From Pseudomonadota bacterium (lineage in GTDB: Bacteria > Pseudomonadota > Gammaproteobacteria > Burkholderiales > SG8-39): DNA of 64,000 nucleotides. Position numbers and translations under genes: made by a program. The stretch spans positions 1-64,000 of the forward strand of contig JAJZPQ010000013.1 of the NCBI GenBank assembly GCA_021811085.1, in the 5' to 3' direction. Positions 1 through 8,330 of the stretch are shown here, piece by piece. How positions within the stretch are numbered: the first letter of the stretch is position 1; every line of letters begins with the position of its first letter. The notes beneath the pieces were generated by a model. It ran no database searches and had not been told where the DNA came from. It saw nothing but the letters and a program-made list of their open reading frames with translations.

Positions 1-251
1 GACCACAGGCAGAAGCTGCGGTGATAGCCGTGGGTGGTGACGACGCGCTTTTCCTCGAACGGAAACAGGGGATTCCATACCAGTGAGCCGTAGCCGAACA
101 CCCAGCAGTCCTCGTCGACATTGCGCGCATCGAGTATCTGCCACAAGGACTCTTCCAACTCCGCGTCGCTGAGCAGATGCTGGCCTAGCGGCGTCAGCGC
201 CAGCTCCTGGCGGATGCGGTTGCGTTCGAGGTCGGCGCGGGTGAGGCTCAT
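1..251 (-). CDS. ChaC-like gamma-glutamylcyclotransferase, 3' part cut by the window edge
   Basis: The gene starts at 251 on the minus strand and runs off the left edge, so only about 83 N-terminal residues are visible. They include FGYGSLVWNP followed by a GYHRSFCLWS-like segment, the signature of the ChaC/gamma-glutamylcyclotransferase fold (YGSL substrate loop). ChaC proteins cleave glutathione to 5-oxoproline and Cys-Gly in the cytosol. Its ATG overlaps the TGA of the upstream oxidoreductase by 4 nt (ATGA), so the two are probably co-translated. The catalytic Glu lies outside the window, so activity cannot be judged. Confidence 0.8.
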   Translation of the reverse strand, partial: MSLTRADLERNRIRQELALTPLGQHLLSDAELEESLWQILDARNVDEDCWVFGYGSLVWNPLFPFEEKRVVTTHGYHRSFCLW

Positions 252-3200
252 GCCGCTTTGGCTGTCTGCTCCGGCGCCGCGTTGAATTTTTGCAGCAGTT
301 CGGCGCGCTGCTTCTGCGCCTGCTGCAGATGGCGCAGCTTTACATGGCCGTAGCCGCGTATCAGCTCGGGCACGCTCGCGATCTCGACCGCCAGCGCGTG
401 GTTCGCCGGCGTGAGCTTGCCCAGCAGTTCTTCGACGGTAGCGGCGTATTCGACAATCAACGCGCGCTCGCCGCGGCGTTCCTCGCTGCGGCCGAAAATA
501 TCGAGCGCGGTGCCGCGCAGGCCCTTCATTTTCGCCAGCGACCGGAACGCGCGCATCATCCACGGGCCATAGGTGGATTTCCTCGCTCCGCCGGTTGCCG
601 GGTCGGGCTTGTTCAGCAGCGGCGGCGCGAGATGGAACACCACTTTGTAGTCGCCCTCGAACATGCTTTCGATTTTCCGCATGAACGCCGGATCGGAGTG
701 CAGCCGCGCGACCTCGTACTCGTCCTTGTAGGCCATGAGCTTCGCGTAATAGCGCGCGACCGCTTCGGCGAGCTTGGTGCCGCCGATTTTCTCGGTCTCG
801 AGCTTGCGCACTTTCTCCACCAACGCCTGGTAGCGCGCCGCGTAGGCGGCGTCCTGATAGGCGGTCAGGAATTGGACCCGGTTTGCGATCAGTTCGTCGA
901 GGTTGCGCGACAGATGCTGGCCGATGGGAACGATTTCGGCCGGTGTGGCGATTTTTTCCACGCGCGCCAGATCCACCGCGGCGCGCCGCCCCCAGACGAA
1001 GCTCTGCAGATTGAATTCGACCGCGACGCCGTTGAGTGCGATCGCCTTTTCCACCGCGGCGGCGGAGACCGGCGCCCAGCCTTTTTGCAGGGCATAGCCG
1101 AGCATGAACATATTGGTGGCGATGGAATCGCCCATGAGACTGGTCGATATGCTGCCGGCGGAGATGAAGTCGACGTTGTTCTTGCCGCAGGTTTCGGCGA
1201 TGTCTTGCAGCAGCTTGGCGCCCGGCAGCTGCCAGTCCGGGTTGCGCACGAAATCCGCGGTCGGCGCAGTGGTGGCGTTGATCACTGCGCGCGTCTTGGG
1301 TGCGCTCATCTTGGCCAGCGCGTCCGGGCTCGCCGCGACCACGAGGTCGCAGCCGATCGCGAGGTTCGCCTCCCCGGTGCCGATGCGCGCCGCGTGCAGG
1401 TCTTCGGGTGTATTGGCGATGCGCACATGCGACATCACCGGCCCGCCTTTTTGCGCGAGCCCAGACATGTCGAGCACGGTCACGCCCTTGCCTTCGACGT
1501 GCGCTGCCATGGCCAGGATCTGGCCTATGGTGACGACGCCGGTGCCGCCGATGCCGCTCACGAGCACGCCGTAGGCACGGTCTATCGCGGCCGGCACGGG
1601 TTCGGGCAGCGCCGGAAAATCGTCGGCCGTTTTCGCCGCGCCTGCCTTGCCCTTTTTCAGCTTGCCGCCCTCGACCGTGACGAAGCTTGGGCAAAAGCCT
1701 TTGACGCAGGAATAATCCTTGTTGCAGGTGGACTGGTTGATGGTGCGCTTGCGCCCGTATTCGGTCTCCAGCGGTTCCACCGACAGGCAGTTGGATTTGT
1801 CGCTGCAATCGCCGCAGCCCTCGCACACCATTTCGTTGATGACGACGCGCTTGGCCGGATCAGGGAATGCGCCGCGCTTGCGCCGGCGGCGTTTCTCCGA
1901 GGCGCAGGTCTGGTCGTAAATGATGGCCGATACCCCGGTGAGTTCGCGCAGTTCACGCTGCACGGCGTCAAGTTCGTCGCGGTGGCGCACGGTCACCCCC
2001 GGCGCCCAGTTGACGCCCGCCGGATATTTCTCCGGCTCGTCGGTGACGATGACGATGGGGCTCACGCCTTCGGCGGCGATCTGGCGCGAGATCGAGGCCG
2101 GGTCGATCGGGCCATCGTGCTTCTGGCCGCCGGTCATCGCCACGGCGTCGTTGAACAGGATCTTGTAGGTCATGTTGACCTTGGCCGCGCAGGCGGCGCG
2201 AATCGCCATCAGACCGGAGTGGTAATAGGTACCGTCGCCGAGGTTGGCGAAAATATGCTGCGTGTTCGAGAACGGCGCCTGGCCGATCCAGGGTGCGCCT
2301 TCGCCGCCCATGTGGGTGAAAGTCGAGGTGTTGCGGTCCATCCACACGGCCATGAAGTGGCAGCCGATGCCGGCAGTCGCGCGGCTGCCCGCGGGCACGC
2401 GGGTGGAAGTATTGTGCGGGCAGCCGGAGCAGAAATAGGGTTGGCGCAGGGTCAGCGCCTGCGGCTGCGCCAGCGCTTTTTCCTTGAATTCGAGAAACGC
2501 AAGTCGCTCGCGGTAACGCGCGCCCAGCTGCTGGTCCATGCCGAGTTTTGCCAGGCGGCTGGCGAGCGCCTTCGCGATCATCGCCGGCGAAAGCTCGTAG
2601 CTCGCGGGCAGCAGCCAGGTGCCGGCGGGCTGACCCGCGGCATGGCTCCATTCGCCGTTGTCGTCGAACTTGCCCACCACGCGCGGGGGCCTGCTGCCGG
2701 CGCGCCAGTCGTAGAGTTCTTCCTTGAGCTGGTATTCGATCAGCTGGCGCTTCTCTTCCACCACCAGAATTTCTTCCAGGCCCTGCGCGAATTTGCGTGC
2801 ACCCTGGGGTTCCAGCGGCCAGCTCATGGCCACTTTGTATACGCGTATGCCGATCTCGCGCGCGACGGCCTCGTCTATGCCCAAGTCGGACAGCGCCTGC
2901 ATGGTGTCGCCGTAGGATTTGCCGGTGGTGACGATGCCCAGCCTTGCGCGCGGAGAATCCCAGATGATGCGGTCGAGGCCGTTGGCGCGCACATAGGCGA
3001 GCGCAGCGTAGACCTTGTAGTCGAGCAGGCGTGCTTCCTGCTCGAGGATGCCGTCGGGCCAGCGGATGCCGAGGCCGCCCGGCGGCAGCACGAAGTCGGT
3101 CGGAATCTTCACCTGCACCCGATGCGGATCGATATACACCGAAGCGCCCGATTCGATCACGTCGGTGACGCATTTGAATCCGACCCACAGGCTCGCGTAG

Positions 3201-3784
3201 CGCGACATGGCGAAGCCGTGCAGGCCGTAGTCGAGATACTCCTGCACGTTCGCCGGGTTCAGCACCGGGATGCAGCAGGCCTTGAGGATATGCTCGCTCT
3301 GGTGCGCCAGCGTCGAGGACTTGGCCGCGTGGTCGTCGCCGGCGAGCACCAGCACGCCGCCGTACTTGGAGGTGCCGGCCGCATTGGCGTGCTTGAATAC
3401 GTCGCCGCAGCGGTCCACGCCCGGACCCTTGCCGTACCACATCGCGAACACGCCGTCGTATTTGGCGTCGTTGAACAGATTGAGCTGCTGCGTGCCCCAG
3501 ATGGAGGTCGCGGCCATGTCTTCATTCACGCCCGGATGGAACTTGATATGGTGGGCTTCGAGATGCTTCCTCGCGCCGTGCATTCCCTGGTCGATTCCGC
3601 CCAGAGGCGAACCGCGATAGCCGGAGATGAAGCCTGCGGTGTTGAGACCGGCGGCGAGGTCGCGCTCGCGCTGCATCATCGGCAGCCGCACCAGCGCCTG
3701 GGTGCCGGTGAGGAAGACGCGACCCGAATCCAGCGTGTACTTGTCGTCCAGCGTGACTTCGTGGAGCTTGGCTGGGGCGTTCAT
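248..3784 (-). CDS. Indolepyruvate:ferredoxin oxidoreductase, fused single-chain form
   Basis: A 1178-aa protein combining the alpha (ThDP) and gamma modules of 2-oxoacid:ferredoxin oxidoreductases. It should convert an aryl-pyruvate such as indolepyruvate plus CoA into aryl-acetyl-CoA, CO2 and reduced ferredoxin. In order: an N-terminal ThDP pyrimidine-type domain with SGYRGSPLGG (about residue 50), a cysteine-bearing FCSGCPHNT segment (about 450), the ThDP motif LGDGTYYHSG (about 515), a ferredoxin-like CEGCGDCSDKSNC...CVKGFCPSF region (about 650-700), a gamma domain with SGIGGTGVVTIGQ (about 740), and a long C-terminal domain of the DUF6537 type. The start at 3784 is chosen because AAGGAGAT lies just upstream; the frame stays open further upstream without family similarity. 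It overlaps the ChaC-like gene by 4 nt. The physiological substrate is inferred only. Confidence 0.9.
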   Translation of the reverse strand: MNAPAKLHEVTLDDKYTLDSGRVFLTGTQALVRLPMMQRERDLAAGLNTAGFISGYRGSPLGGIDQGMHGARKHLEAHHIKFHPGVNEDMAATSIWGTQQLNLFNDAKYDGVFAMWYGKGPGVDRCGDVFKHANAAGTSKYGGVLVLAGDDHAAKSSTLAHQSEHILKACCIPVLNPANVQEYLDYGLHGFAMSRYASLWVGFKCVTDVIESGASVYIDPHRVQVKIPTDFVLPPGGLGIRWPDGILEQEARLLDYKVYAALAYVRANGLDRIIWDSPRARLGIVTTGKSYGDTMQALSDLGIDEAVAREIGIRVYKVAMSWPLEPQGARKFAQGLEEILVVEEKRQLIEYQLKEELYDWRAGSRPPRVVGKFDDNGEWSHAAGQPAGTWLLPASYELSPAMIAKALASRLAKLGMDQQLGARYRERLAFLEFKEKALAQPQALTLRQPYFCSGCPHNTSTRVPAGSRATAGIGCHFMAVWMDRNTSTFTHMGGEGAPWIGQAPFSNTQHIFANLGDGTYYHSGLMAIRAACAAKVNMTYKILFNDAVAMTGGQKHDGPIDPASISRQIAAEGVSPIVIVTDEPEKYPAGVNWAPGVTVRHRDELDAVQRELRELTGVSAIIYDQTCASEKRRRRKRGAFPDPAKRVVINEMVCEGCGDCSDKSNCLSVEPLETEYGRKRTINQSTCNKDYSCVKGFCPSFVTVEGGKLKKGKAGAAKTADDFPALPEPVPAAIDRAYGVLVSGIGGTGVVTIGQILAMAAHVEGKGVTVLDMSGLAQKGGPVMSHVRIANTPEDLHAARIGTGEANLAIGCDLVVAASPDALAKMSAPKTRAVINATTAPTADFVRNPDWQLPGAKLLQDIAETCGKNNVDFISAGSISTSLMGDSIATNMFMLGYALQKGWAPVSAAAVEKAIALNGVAVEFNLQSFVWGRRAAVDLARVEKIATPAEIVPIGQHLSRNLDELIANRVQFLTAYQDAAYAARYQALVEKVRKLETEKIGGTKLAEAVARYYAKLMAYKDEYEVARLHSDPAFMRKIESMFEGDYKVVFHLAPPLLNKPDPATGGARKSTYGPWMMRAFRSLAKMKGLRGTALDIFGRSEERRGERALIVEYAATVEELLGKLTPANHALAVEIASVPELIRGYGHVKLRHLQQAQKQRAELLQKFNAAPEQTAKAA

Positions 3785-3958
3785 GGGGATCTCCTTGCCG
3801 ATGAACCGATCGCCGCAGGATGCGCACGACCTATTTTTTGACAGATAGTATATTCCGCGGGTTCGGAAATATCTTGCTTTTTTGTGCCTCGATATAGGAC
3901 GATTGGGGGACGCGAACTGCGTCGATGATTCTTTCCAGCCAGTCAAAAAAAGACCAAT
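3785..3958. promoter_or_regulatory. Divergent promoter region between IOR and ThDP enzyme, with inverted repeat
   Basis: This 174-nt spacer separates two divergent genes and must carry both promoters. It is AT-richer than its surroundings. A perfect inverted repeat TTCCG-N6-CGGAA lies at 3853-3868 and extends imperfectly outward as ATATT/AAATAT, a plausible operator for a dimeric regulator. No convincing -35/-10 pair with correct spacing was found, so the promoter call rests on context. Confidence 0.4.
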
Positions 3959-5563
3959 ATGAACACCTCCCAAGTCATCATCCAATATCTCGCCGCAGCC
4001 GGCATTCGCCATATTTTCGGCTACCCCGGGGATCCTTCGGTGGAGTTCCTCGAGGCGGCGCGGCGCGAAGGCCTGCGCTTCGTGCTCGGCTCGCGCGAGG
4101 GCACCGCAGGCCTGATGGCCGAAGCCTACGGCCAGCTGACCGGGCGTCCCGGCGTGTGCCTGTCGACGCTGGGCCCGGGTTCGACCAACCTCGTCAACGC
4201 CGTCGCCAACGCCTATCTCGACCGCGTGCCCATGCTCGCGATCTCGGGCCAGATCGAGCGCAAGCGCGAGCCTTACTTCACGCATCAGGTGGTCGATCAC
4301 AATCGTCTATTTTCGCCGATCAGCAAATGGACGGTGGCGGTGCAGCCCGATACTGTCGCGACCATCATGCGCAAGGCGCTGCGCATCGCGGTCGCCGAGC
4401 GCCCCGGGCCGGTGCATCTCACCACCGCGGGCGATGTGGTCGGGGCGGAGGCGAGCGATCACGAGATCAAGCTGCCGCCGATGCGTGCTGCGCGCACAGC
4501 GCAGATGTTTGCGACCGGCGCGGCGGAAATCGATCCGGTGAAGCGGCTCAAATCTGCGCGCCGGCCGGTGATCCTCGCGGGCATCTCGGCGGTATGGAGC
4601 GGTGCGAGCGCGGCGCTGGTGCGTCTGGCCGAGACCCTGGGCGCGCCGGTGGTCGTGGCGCCCATGGCCAAGGGCGTAATGCCCGAGGACCATGCGTGTT
4701 ACGCCGGCACGCTCGACATGGCGTGCAACAAGTTCGTTTGGGATTTCCTCAAGGGCGCCGATCTGCTGCTCGCGGTCGGCTTCGATGCGGTCGAGTTGAT
4801 CAAGCCCTGGCCGCTTAGCGCGCCCATGATCCATATCGACACGGTCCCCAACACCGACCAGATTTACCAGGCCGAACTGGAAATCGTCGGCGACATTTCG
4901 CACATACTGGAGGCGCTCGCCGCCGCAAGCGGCAGCCTCGAACGCTGGAGCGCAAGCGAGATTGCGGCGCATCGGGGCAAGTTGCGCGAGCTGTACTACG
5001 CTGGACGGGTAAATGAACGCATGAATCCGACCGACGTGGTCGATGTGGTGAGGGCGCAGATGCCGCGCGACACCGTGGTCTCCACCGACGTCGGCTCGCA
5101 TAAGCTGCTGGTCGGGCAGGGTTGGACCACCTATACCCCGCGCTCGCTGTTGATGACCAATGGGCTTTCCTCCATGGGCTATTCGCTGCCCGCCGCGATG
5201 GCGGCCAAGCTGGTGCATCCGGATAAACCGGTCGTCAGCTTTATCGGCGACGGCGGCCTCGCCATGGTGCAGGGCGAACTGCGGGTCGCCGCGAGCCTCA
5301 AGATCGACCCGATCGTGGTCGTGTTCTGCGACAACAGCCTGAACCGAATCGAGCTGAAGCAGATGGCGCGTCAGTATCCCAGCTGGGGTACGGTGATCGA
5401 GTCGACCGACATGAGCCTGCTCGCCCGCGCCATGGGCTGCGACGGGGTCGACGTCGACAGCGTCACAGCGCTAGAAGCGGCGCTCACCGCGCCGCGTGCC
5501 AAGGATAAGCCGCTGGTCATAGGCGCGAGAATCGATCCGGCGCAGTATGCGGCCCAGTTTTAG
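3959..5563 (+). CDS. Thiamine-diphosphate-dependent enzyme of the acetolactate synthase/decarboxylase family
   Basis: 534 aa, the usual length for this superfamily. The N-terminal pyrimidine domain shows FGYPGDPSVEF and the catalytic-Glu region GSREGTAGLMAEAYG (Glu at about residue 48), followed by LGPGSTNLVNA. The C-terminal ThDP/Mg motif is GDGGLAMVQGEL (about residue 430) ending in CDNS. It is divergent from the indolepyruvate oxidoreductase and followed 34 nt later by a DUF1932-type dehydrogenase. It could be a decarboxylase or carboligase acting on a 2-oxoacid. No regulatory subunit (ilvH) is adjacent, so a biosynthetic acetolactate synthase is less likely. The substrate is unknown. Confidence 0.8.
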   Translation: MNTSQVIIQYLAAAGIRHIFGYPGDPSVEFLEAARREGLRFVLGSREGTAGLMAEAYGQLTGRPGVCLSTLGPGSTNLVNAVANAYLDRVPMLAISGQIERKREPYFTHQVVDHNRLFSPISKWTVAVQPDTVATIMRKALRIAVAERPGPVHLTTAGDVVGAEASDHEIKLPPMRAARTAQMFATGAAEIDPVKRLKSARRPVILAGISAVWSGASAALVRLAETLGAPVVVAPMAKGVMPEDHACYAGTLDMACNKFVWDFLKGADLLLAVGFDAVELIKPWPLSAPMIHIDTVPNTDQIYQAELEIVGDISHILEALAAASGSLERWSASEIAAHRGKLRELYYAGRVNERMNPTDVVDVVRAQMPRDTVVSTDVGSHKLLVGQGWTTYTPRSLLMTNGLSSMGYSLPAAMAAKLVHPDKPVVSFIGDGGLAMVQGELRVAASLKIDPIVVVFCDNSLNRIELKQMARQYPSWGTVIESTDMSLLARAMGCDGVDVDSVTALEAALTAPRAKDKPLVIGARIDPAQYAAQF

Positions 5564-5597
5564 CCGGCTTGCGAACCATTAATCCTTGCGACCTCAA

Positions 5598-6500
5598 ATG
5601 ACCCACAACGACGACACTGCACTTTCGCTTCACATTGCGCTCGTAGGCTACGGCGAAGTCGGCAAGATTTTTGCCGCGGAATTGATTGCGCGCGGCGCGA
5701 AGATTTCTTTTTTTGACGTCCTGCTTGCCGATGCCGATGCCGGCGCCGCGATGTGTGCGCATGCGGCGCCGCTGGGTGCGATGCCCTGTGCCAGCCTGGC
5801 TGCGGCGCTGGCCGATGCGCAGGTCGCAATTTCCGCGGTCACCGCCTCGTCCACGCTTGCGGTGGCCGAAGAGGCGGCACGGCATATCCGGCCGGGGCAA
5901 TTTTTCATCGATCTCAATTCGGCTTCGCCCACCACCAAGCAAACCAGTGCGCGCCTGATCGACGCCGCGGGCGGACATTACGTGGAGGCGGCGGTGATGG
6001 GATCGGTGCCGCCCTACGGCATCAAGGTGCCCATGATCCTGGGCGGGAGCAAACGCGAGGAAATCGCACGCCTGCTCGCACCGGCCGACATGCGCATGGA
6101 ACTCGGCGTCGCCGAAATCGGCGTCGCCTCCGCGGTCAAGATGTGCCGCAGCATCATGATCAAGGGCCTGGAGGCGCTGACGGTCGAATGCCTGTTCACC
6201 GCGCGGCGCTATGGCGTCGAAGAGCAGGTGCTTGCTTCGTTGGTCGAAACCTATCCCGGCCTCGACTGGCAGAAGGAGGTGGACTATCTGGTTTCGCGCG
6301 TGGTGCAGCACGGCCGCCGCCGTGCCGCCGAAATGCGCGAGGTTGCGCGCACGGTGGAAGAGGTGGGAATGCAAGCGCTCCTCGCCGCGCCGACGGCGCA
6401 GCGCCAGGACTGGATAGCCGATCTGGTTGCTGCCGGCACGGTGGCCAAGTCGGAAAAAAACTGGCGCAAGGTCGCCGACGCGATCAAGGCGAAGGCTTAG
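5598..6500 (+). CDS. NAD(P)-dependent oxidoreductase with C-terminal DUF1932-type domain
   Basis: 300 aa when started at the ATG 5598; a TTG four codons upstream is possible but gains no family similarity. The N-terminal Rossmann motif is ALVGYGEVGKIFA, and FIDLNSASP matches the beta-hydroxyacid dehydrogenase substrate loop. The C-terminal half (KMCRSIMIKGLEALTVE...) resembles the DUF1932 domain found with 6-phosphogluconate/3-hydroxyisobutyrate dehydrogenase-like Rossmann domains. It probably oxidises a small hydroxyacid. The 34-nt gap to the ThDP enzyme suggests a two-gene operon in which one enzyme makes or uses the partner's product; the substrate is not identifiable. Confidence 0.8.
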   Translation: MTHNDDTALSLHIALVGYGEVGKIFAAELIARGAKISFFDVLLADADAGAAMCAHAAPLGAMPCASLAAALADAQVAISAVTASSTLAVAEEAARHIRPGQFFIDLNSASPTTKQTSARLIDAAGGHYVEAAVMGSVPPYGIKVPMILGGSKREEIARLLAPADMRMELGVAEIGVASAVKMCRSIMIKGLEALTVECLFTARRYGVEEQVLASLVETYPGLDWQKEVDYLVSRVVQHGRRRAAEMREVARTVEEVGMQALLAAPTAQRQDWIADLVAAGTVAKSEKNWRKVADAIKAKA

Positions 6501-6522
6501 GCAAAAAGCTGGTTTTTGGAGT

Positions 6523-6879
6523 CTAGTCCAGAGGCCGGAAGGCGAAGGGGCGCAGATTCGGGCGGCTCTTGCCCGCGTCGCGCTTGACCGGAGTCGAACT
6601 CAGTCCGCTGCCGCGCCTCTCGGTGGGGCGAACGCCGGTCTTCTTGTCGTAGCGGGCGCGCAGCAGCGGATCGGCGAGCACCGTGTAAGCATGGTTGATC
6701 AGGGACATGTGTGCGGCGGCCACGGCATTGTCGGGGTTCTTGTCCGGGTGATATTCCTGCACCAGGCAGCGATACGCCGCTCGAATCACCGCGGGGCGCG
6801 CCATGGGGCTGACTTCCAGAATCTCGTAAAGACACGAGTCTGCCTTGGAGCCCTTTTGCGCCTCGTTGTTTTTGCGCAT
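6523..6879 (-). CDS. Small J-domain protein (DnaJ-like co-chaperone)
   Basis: 118 aa. The J domain covers about residues 15-85: CLYEILEVSP opening helix I, then the diagnostic HPD in YHPDKNPDN, and ADPLLRARYDKKTG closing the domain. No Gly/Phe region, zinc fingers or substrate-binding domain follow, only about 35 basic residues ending in RPNLRPFAFRPLD. It should stimulate a DnaK-type Hsp70 in the cytosol, with an unknown client. It converges on the DUF1932 dehydrogenase with 22 nt between stops. Confidence 0.85.
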   Translation of the reverse strand: MRKNNEAQKGSKADSCLYEILEVSPMARPAVIRAAYRCLVQEYHPDKNPDNAVAAAHMSLINHAYTVLADPLLRARYDKKTGVRPTERRGSGLSSTPVKRDAGKSRPNLRPFAFRPLD

Positions 6880-6989
6880 GGATAATTGCCGTTCGGCCTG
6901 AAAACGATATTATCTGCCCAAACGCGGCCGCGCTTTAGGAGAAAATGCCGGTCACCTCGTAGTGAGTACGTGGCGCCGGCGCCGTCACG

Positions 6990-7691
6990 CTAGGCGCTGA
7001 GCCAGCGGCGCAAGGCCGCATTGACCTCGGCCGGCCGTTCCCGGGTGGAGAGGTGGCCGCAGTCTTCGATGATTCCCAGTTTCGCGCCCCTGATCGCTGC
7101 GGCCATTTCCTCGTGCCGCGCCGGCGGTGTGCGCCCATCCTGCCGACCGCAGAGTACCAGCGTAGGGCAATCGATCGTCGGGAGCAGGCTTAGGCTTTCG
7201 GCGCGGCTCATGATGGCTTTTTGCTGACGCGCAAACGCTTCCTTGCCTGTGTTACTTGCCATCGATCGGACGACGTCGGTGAGCGCTCGCTCAGCAAGTC
7301 GTGAAGGATGGATCAGCAGCGGCAGCAGAATCTCGGTGACGCGTGCAAACTCGCCGCGCTCGGCGAGTGCGATCAGTTCCATGCGCATCTGCGTTTGCTG
7401 CGGCAGCTCGGCCGTGGCTGCGGTGTCGAGCAGCGCAAGCCGGGTAACGCGGCGTGGCGCCTGGCGCATGATCTCCAGTGCGATATAGCCGCCCATCGAC
7501 AGACCGGCGACGGCGAAGCTTGCGAACGGCGCATCGGCGAGCACATCGCGCGCTACGCCGGTCATGGTTTCCGAGCGCGTATGGTCGGCGATCCAGACGG
7601 TCGCGATATCGCTTAGGTTTTCCACTTGGGGTTGCCACAATTGTGCATCGCACAACAGGCCGGGGATCAGTACCAGGGCGGGTTTTTGCAT
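6990..7691 (-). CDS. Alpha/beta-fold hydrolase
   Basis: 233 aa. The N-terminus LVLIPGLLCDAQLW supplies the oxyanion region, AGLSMGGYIALE carries the nucleophile serine (G-x-S-x-G), the acid is probably Asp in VLCGRQDGRTPP, and the base is His in EDCGHLSTRERP near the C-terminus. The triad spacing matches the 3-oxoadipate enol-lactonase/BioH-like group. No signal peptide is visible, so it is probably cytosolic. It stands alone with no pathway partner nearby, so the substrate is open. Confidence 0.8.
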   Translation of the reverse strand: MQKPALVLIPGLLCDAQLWQPQVENLSDIATVWIADHTRSETMTGVARDVLADAPFASFAVAGLSMGGYIALEIMRQAPRRVTRLALLDTAATAELPQQTQMRMELIALAERGEFARVTEILLPLLIHPSRLAERALTDVVRSMASNTGKEAFARQQKAIMSRAESLSLLPTIDCPTLVLCGRQDGRTPPARHEEMAAAIRGAKLGIIEDCGHLSTRERPAEVNAALRRWLSA

Positions 7692-7908
7692 CGGCTTTAC
7701 CTAAAAATCCTGTTTTGGAATAAAGACTTGCGCTCAGCGACTGCAGTCCAATCGGCCCCTGCCTGCCATGCTGAGACCGGCCGAACCAGCCCGGGCCGCC
7801 GCCAAAGCGGCAATGCGCGAACGCAAACGACGCGGTGAACGGAATGCTACATCAAGCGGGCGTGGGCGCAGTAGCGCGAGATGCTGCGCGCCGCCACCCG
7901 AGACTAGT

Positions 7909-7937
7909 TTGACTGCCGCTGCGAAAACGAGCATAAT
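7909..7937 (+). promoter_or_regulatory. Sigma70-type promoter for the tRNA-tuf operon
   Basis: TTGACT at 7909-7914 and CATAAT at 7932-7937 are separated by 17 nt, placing the transcription start about 8 nt before tRNA-Tyr. The remaining spacer between the hydrolase start (7691) and this promoter holds no convincing gene. Confidence 0.75.
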
Positions 7938-7951
7938 CGCCCGTTTCGTTT

Positions 7952-8038
7952 GGAGGGGTGCCCGAGTGGTTAAAGGGGGCAGACTGTAAATCTGTTGGCC
8001 TTGCGCCTACGTTGGTTCGAATCCAACCTCCTCCACCA
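7952..8038 (+). tRNA. tRNA-Tyr (GTA)
   Basis: 87 nt including an encoded CCA. The acceptor GGAGGGG pairs with CTCCTCC (one G-U). The anticodon loop CTGTAAA gives anticodon GTA, and the long variable arm (class II) is as expected for bacterial tRNA-Tyr. It is first in a tRNA-Tyr-Gly-Thr-tuf transcript. Confidence 0.97.
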
Positions 8039-8101
8039 AGTTTTTTGCGGCGCGGGTTGGCAGTATGCACTGGGTGGCAAAAAAGGGTTCGGTCGTGAAA
8101 C

Positions 8102-8175
8102 GCGGGTGTAGCTCAATGGTAGAGCAGAAGCCTTCCAAGCTTACGACGAGGGTTCGATTCCCTTCACCCGCTCCA
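8102..8175 (+). tRNA. tRNA-Gly (TCC)
   Basis: 74 nt with encoded CCA. The acceptor GCGGGTG pairs with CACCCGC; the anticodon loop CTTCCAA gives TCC; the T-loop is GTTCGATTC. It is second in the tRNA-tuf transcript. Confidence 0.97.
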
Positions 8176-8215
8176 GCATGCTGGTCTCGGGAAAATCGAC
8201 GCCGAAGCGGCTTAC

Positions 8216-8290
<75 letters not shown>

Positions 8291-8330
8291 TAAGTATTGT
8301 GCAGTTTGATTATCGATAAAGAAGGACTTC

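Noticed and set aside
290-3841. Long plus-strand open frame opposite the fused oxidoreductase
   Set aside because: It mirrors the codon structure of the minus-strand gene, is rich in His/Arg/Gly/Asp without domains, and the minus-strand product has clear motifs.
3785-4300. N-terminal extension of the fused oxidoreductase to 4300
   Set aside because: The extension is antisense to the ThDP enzyme and lacks similarity; a good ribosome-binding site precedes the ATG at 3784.
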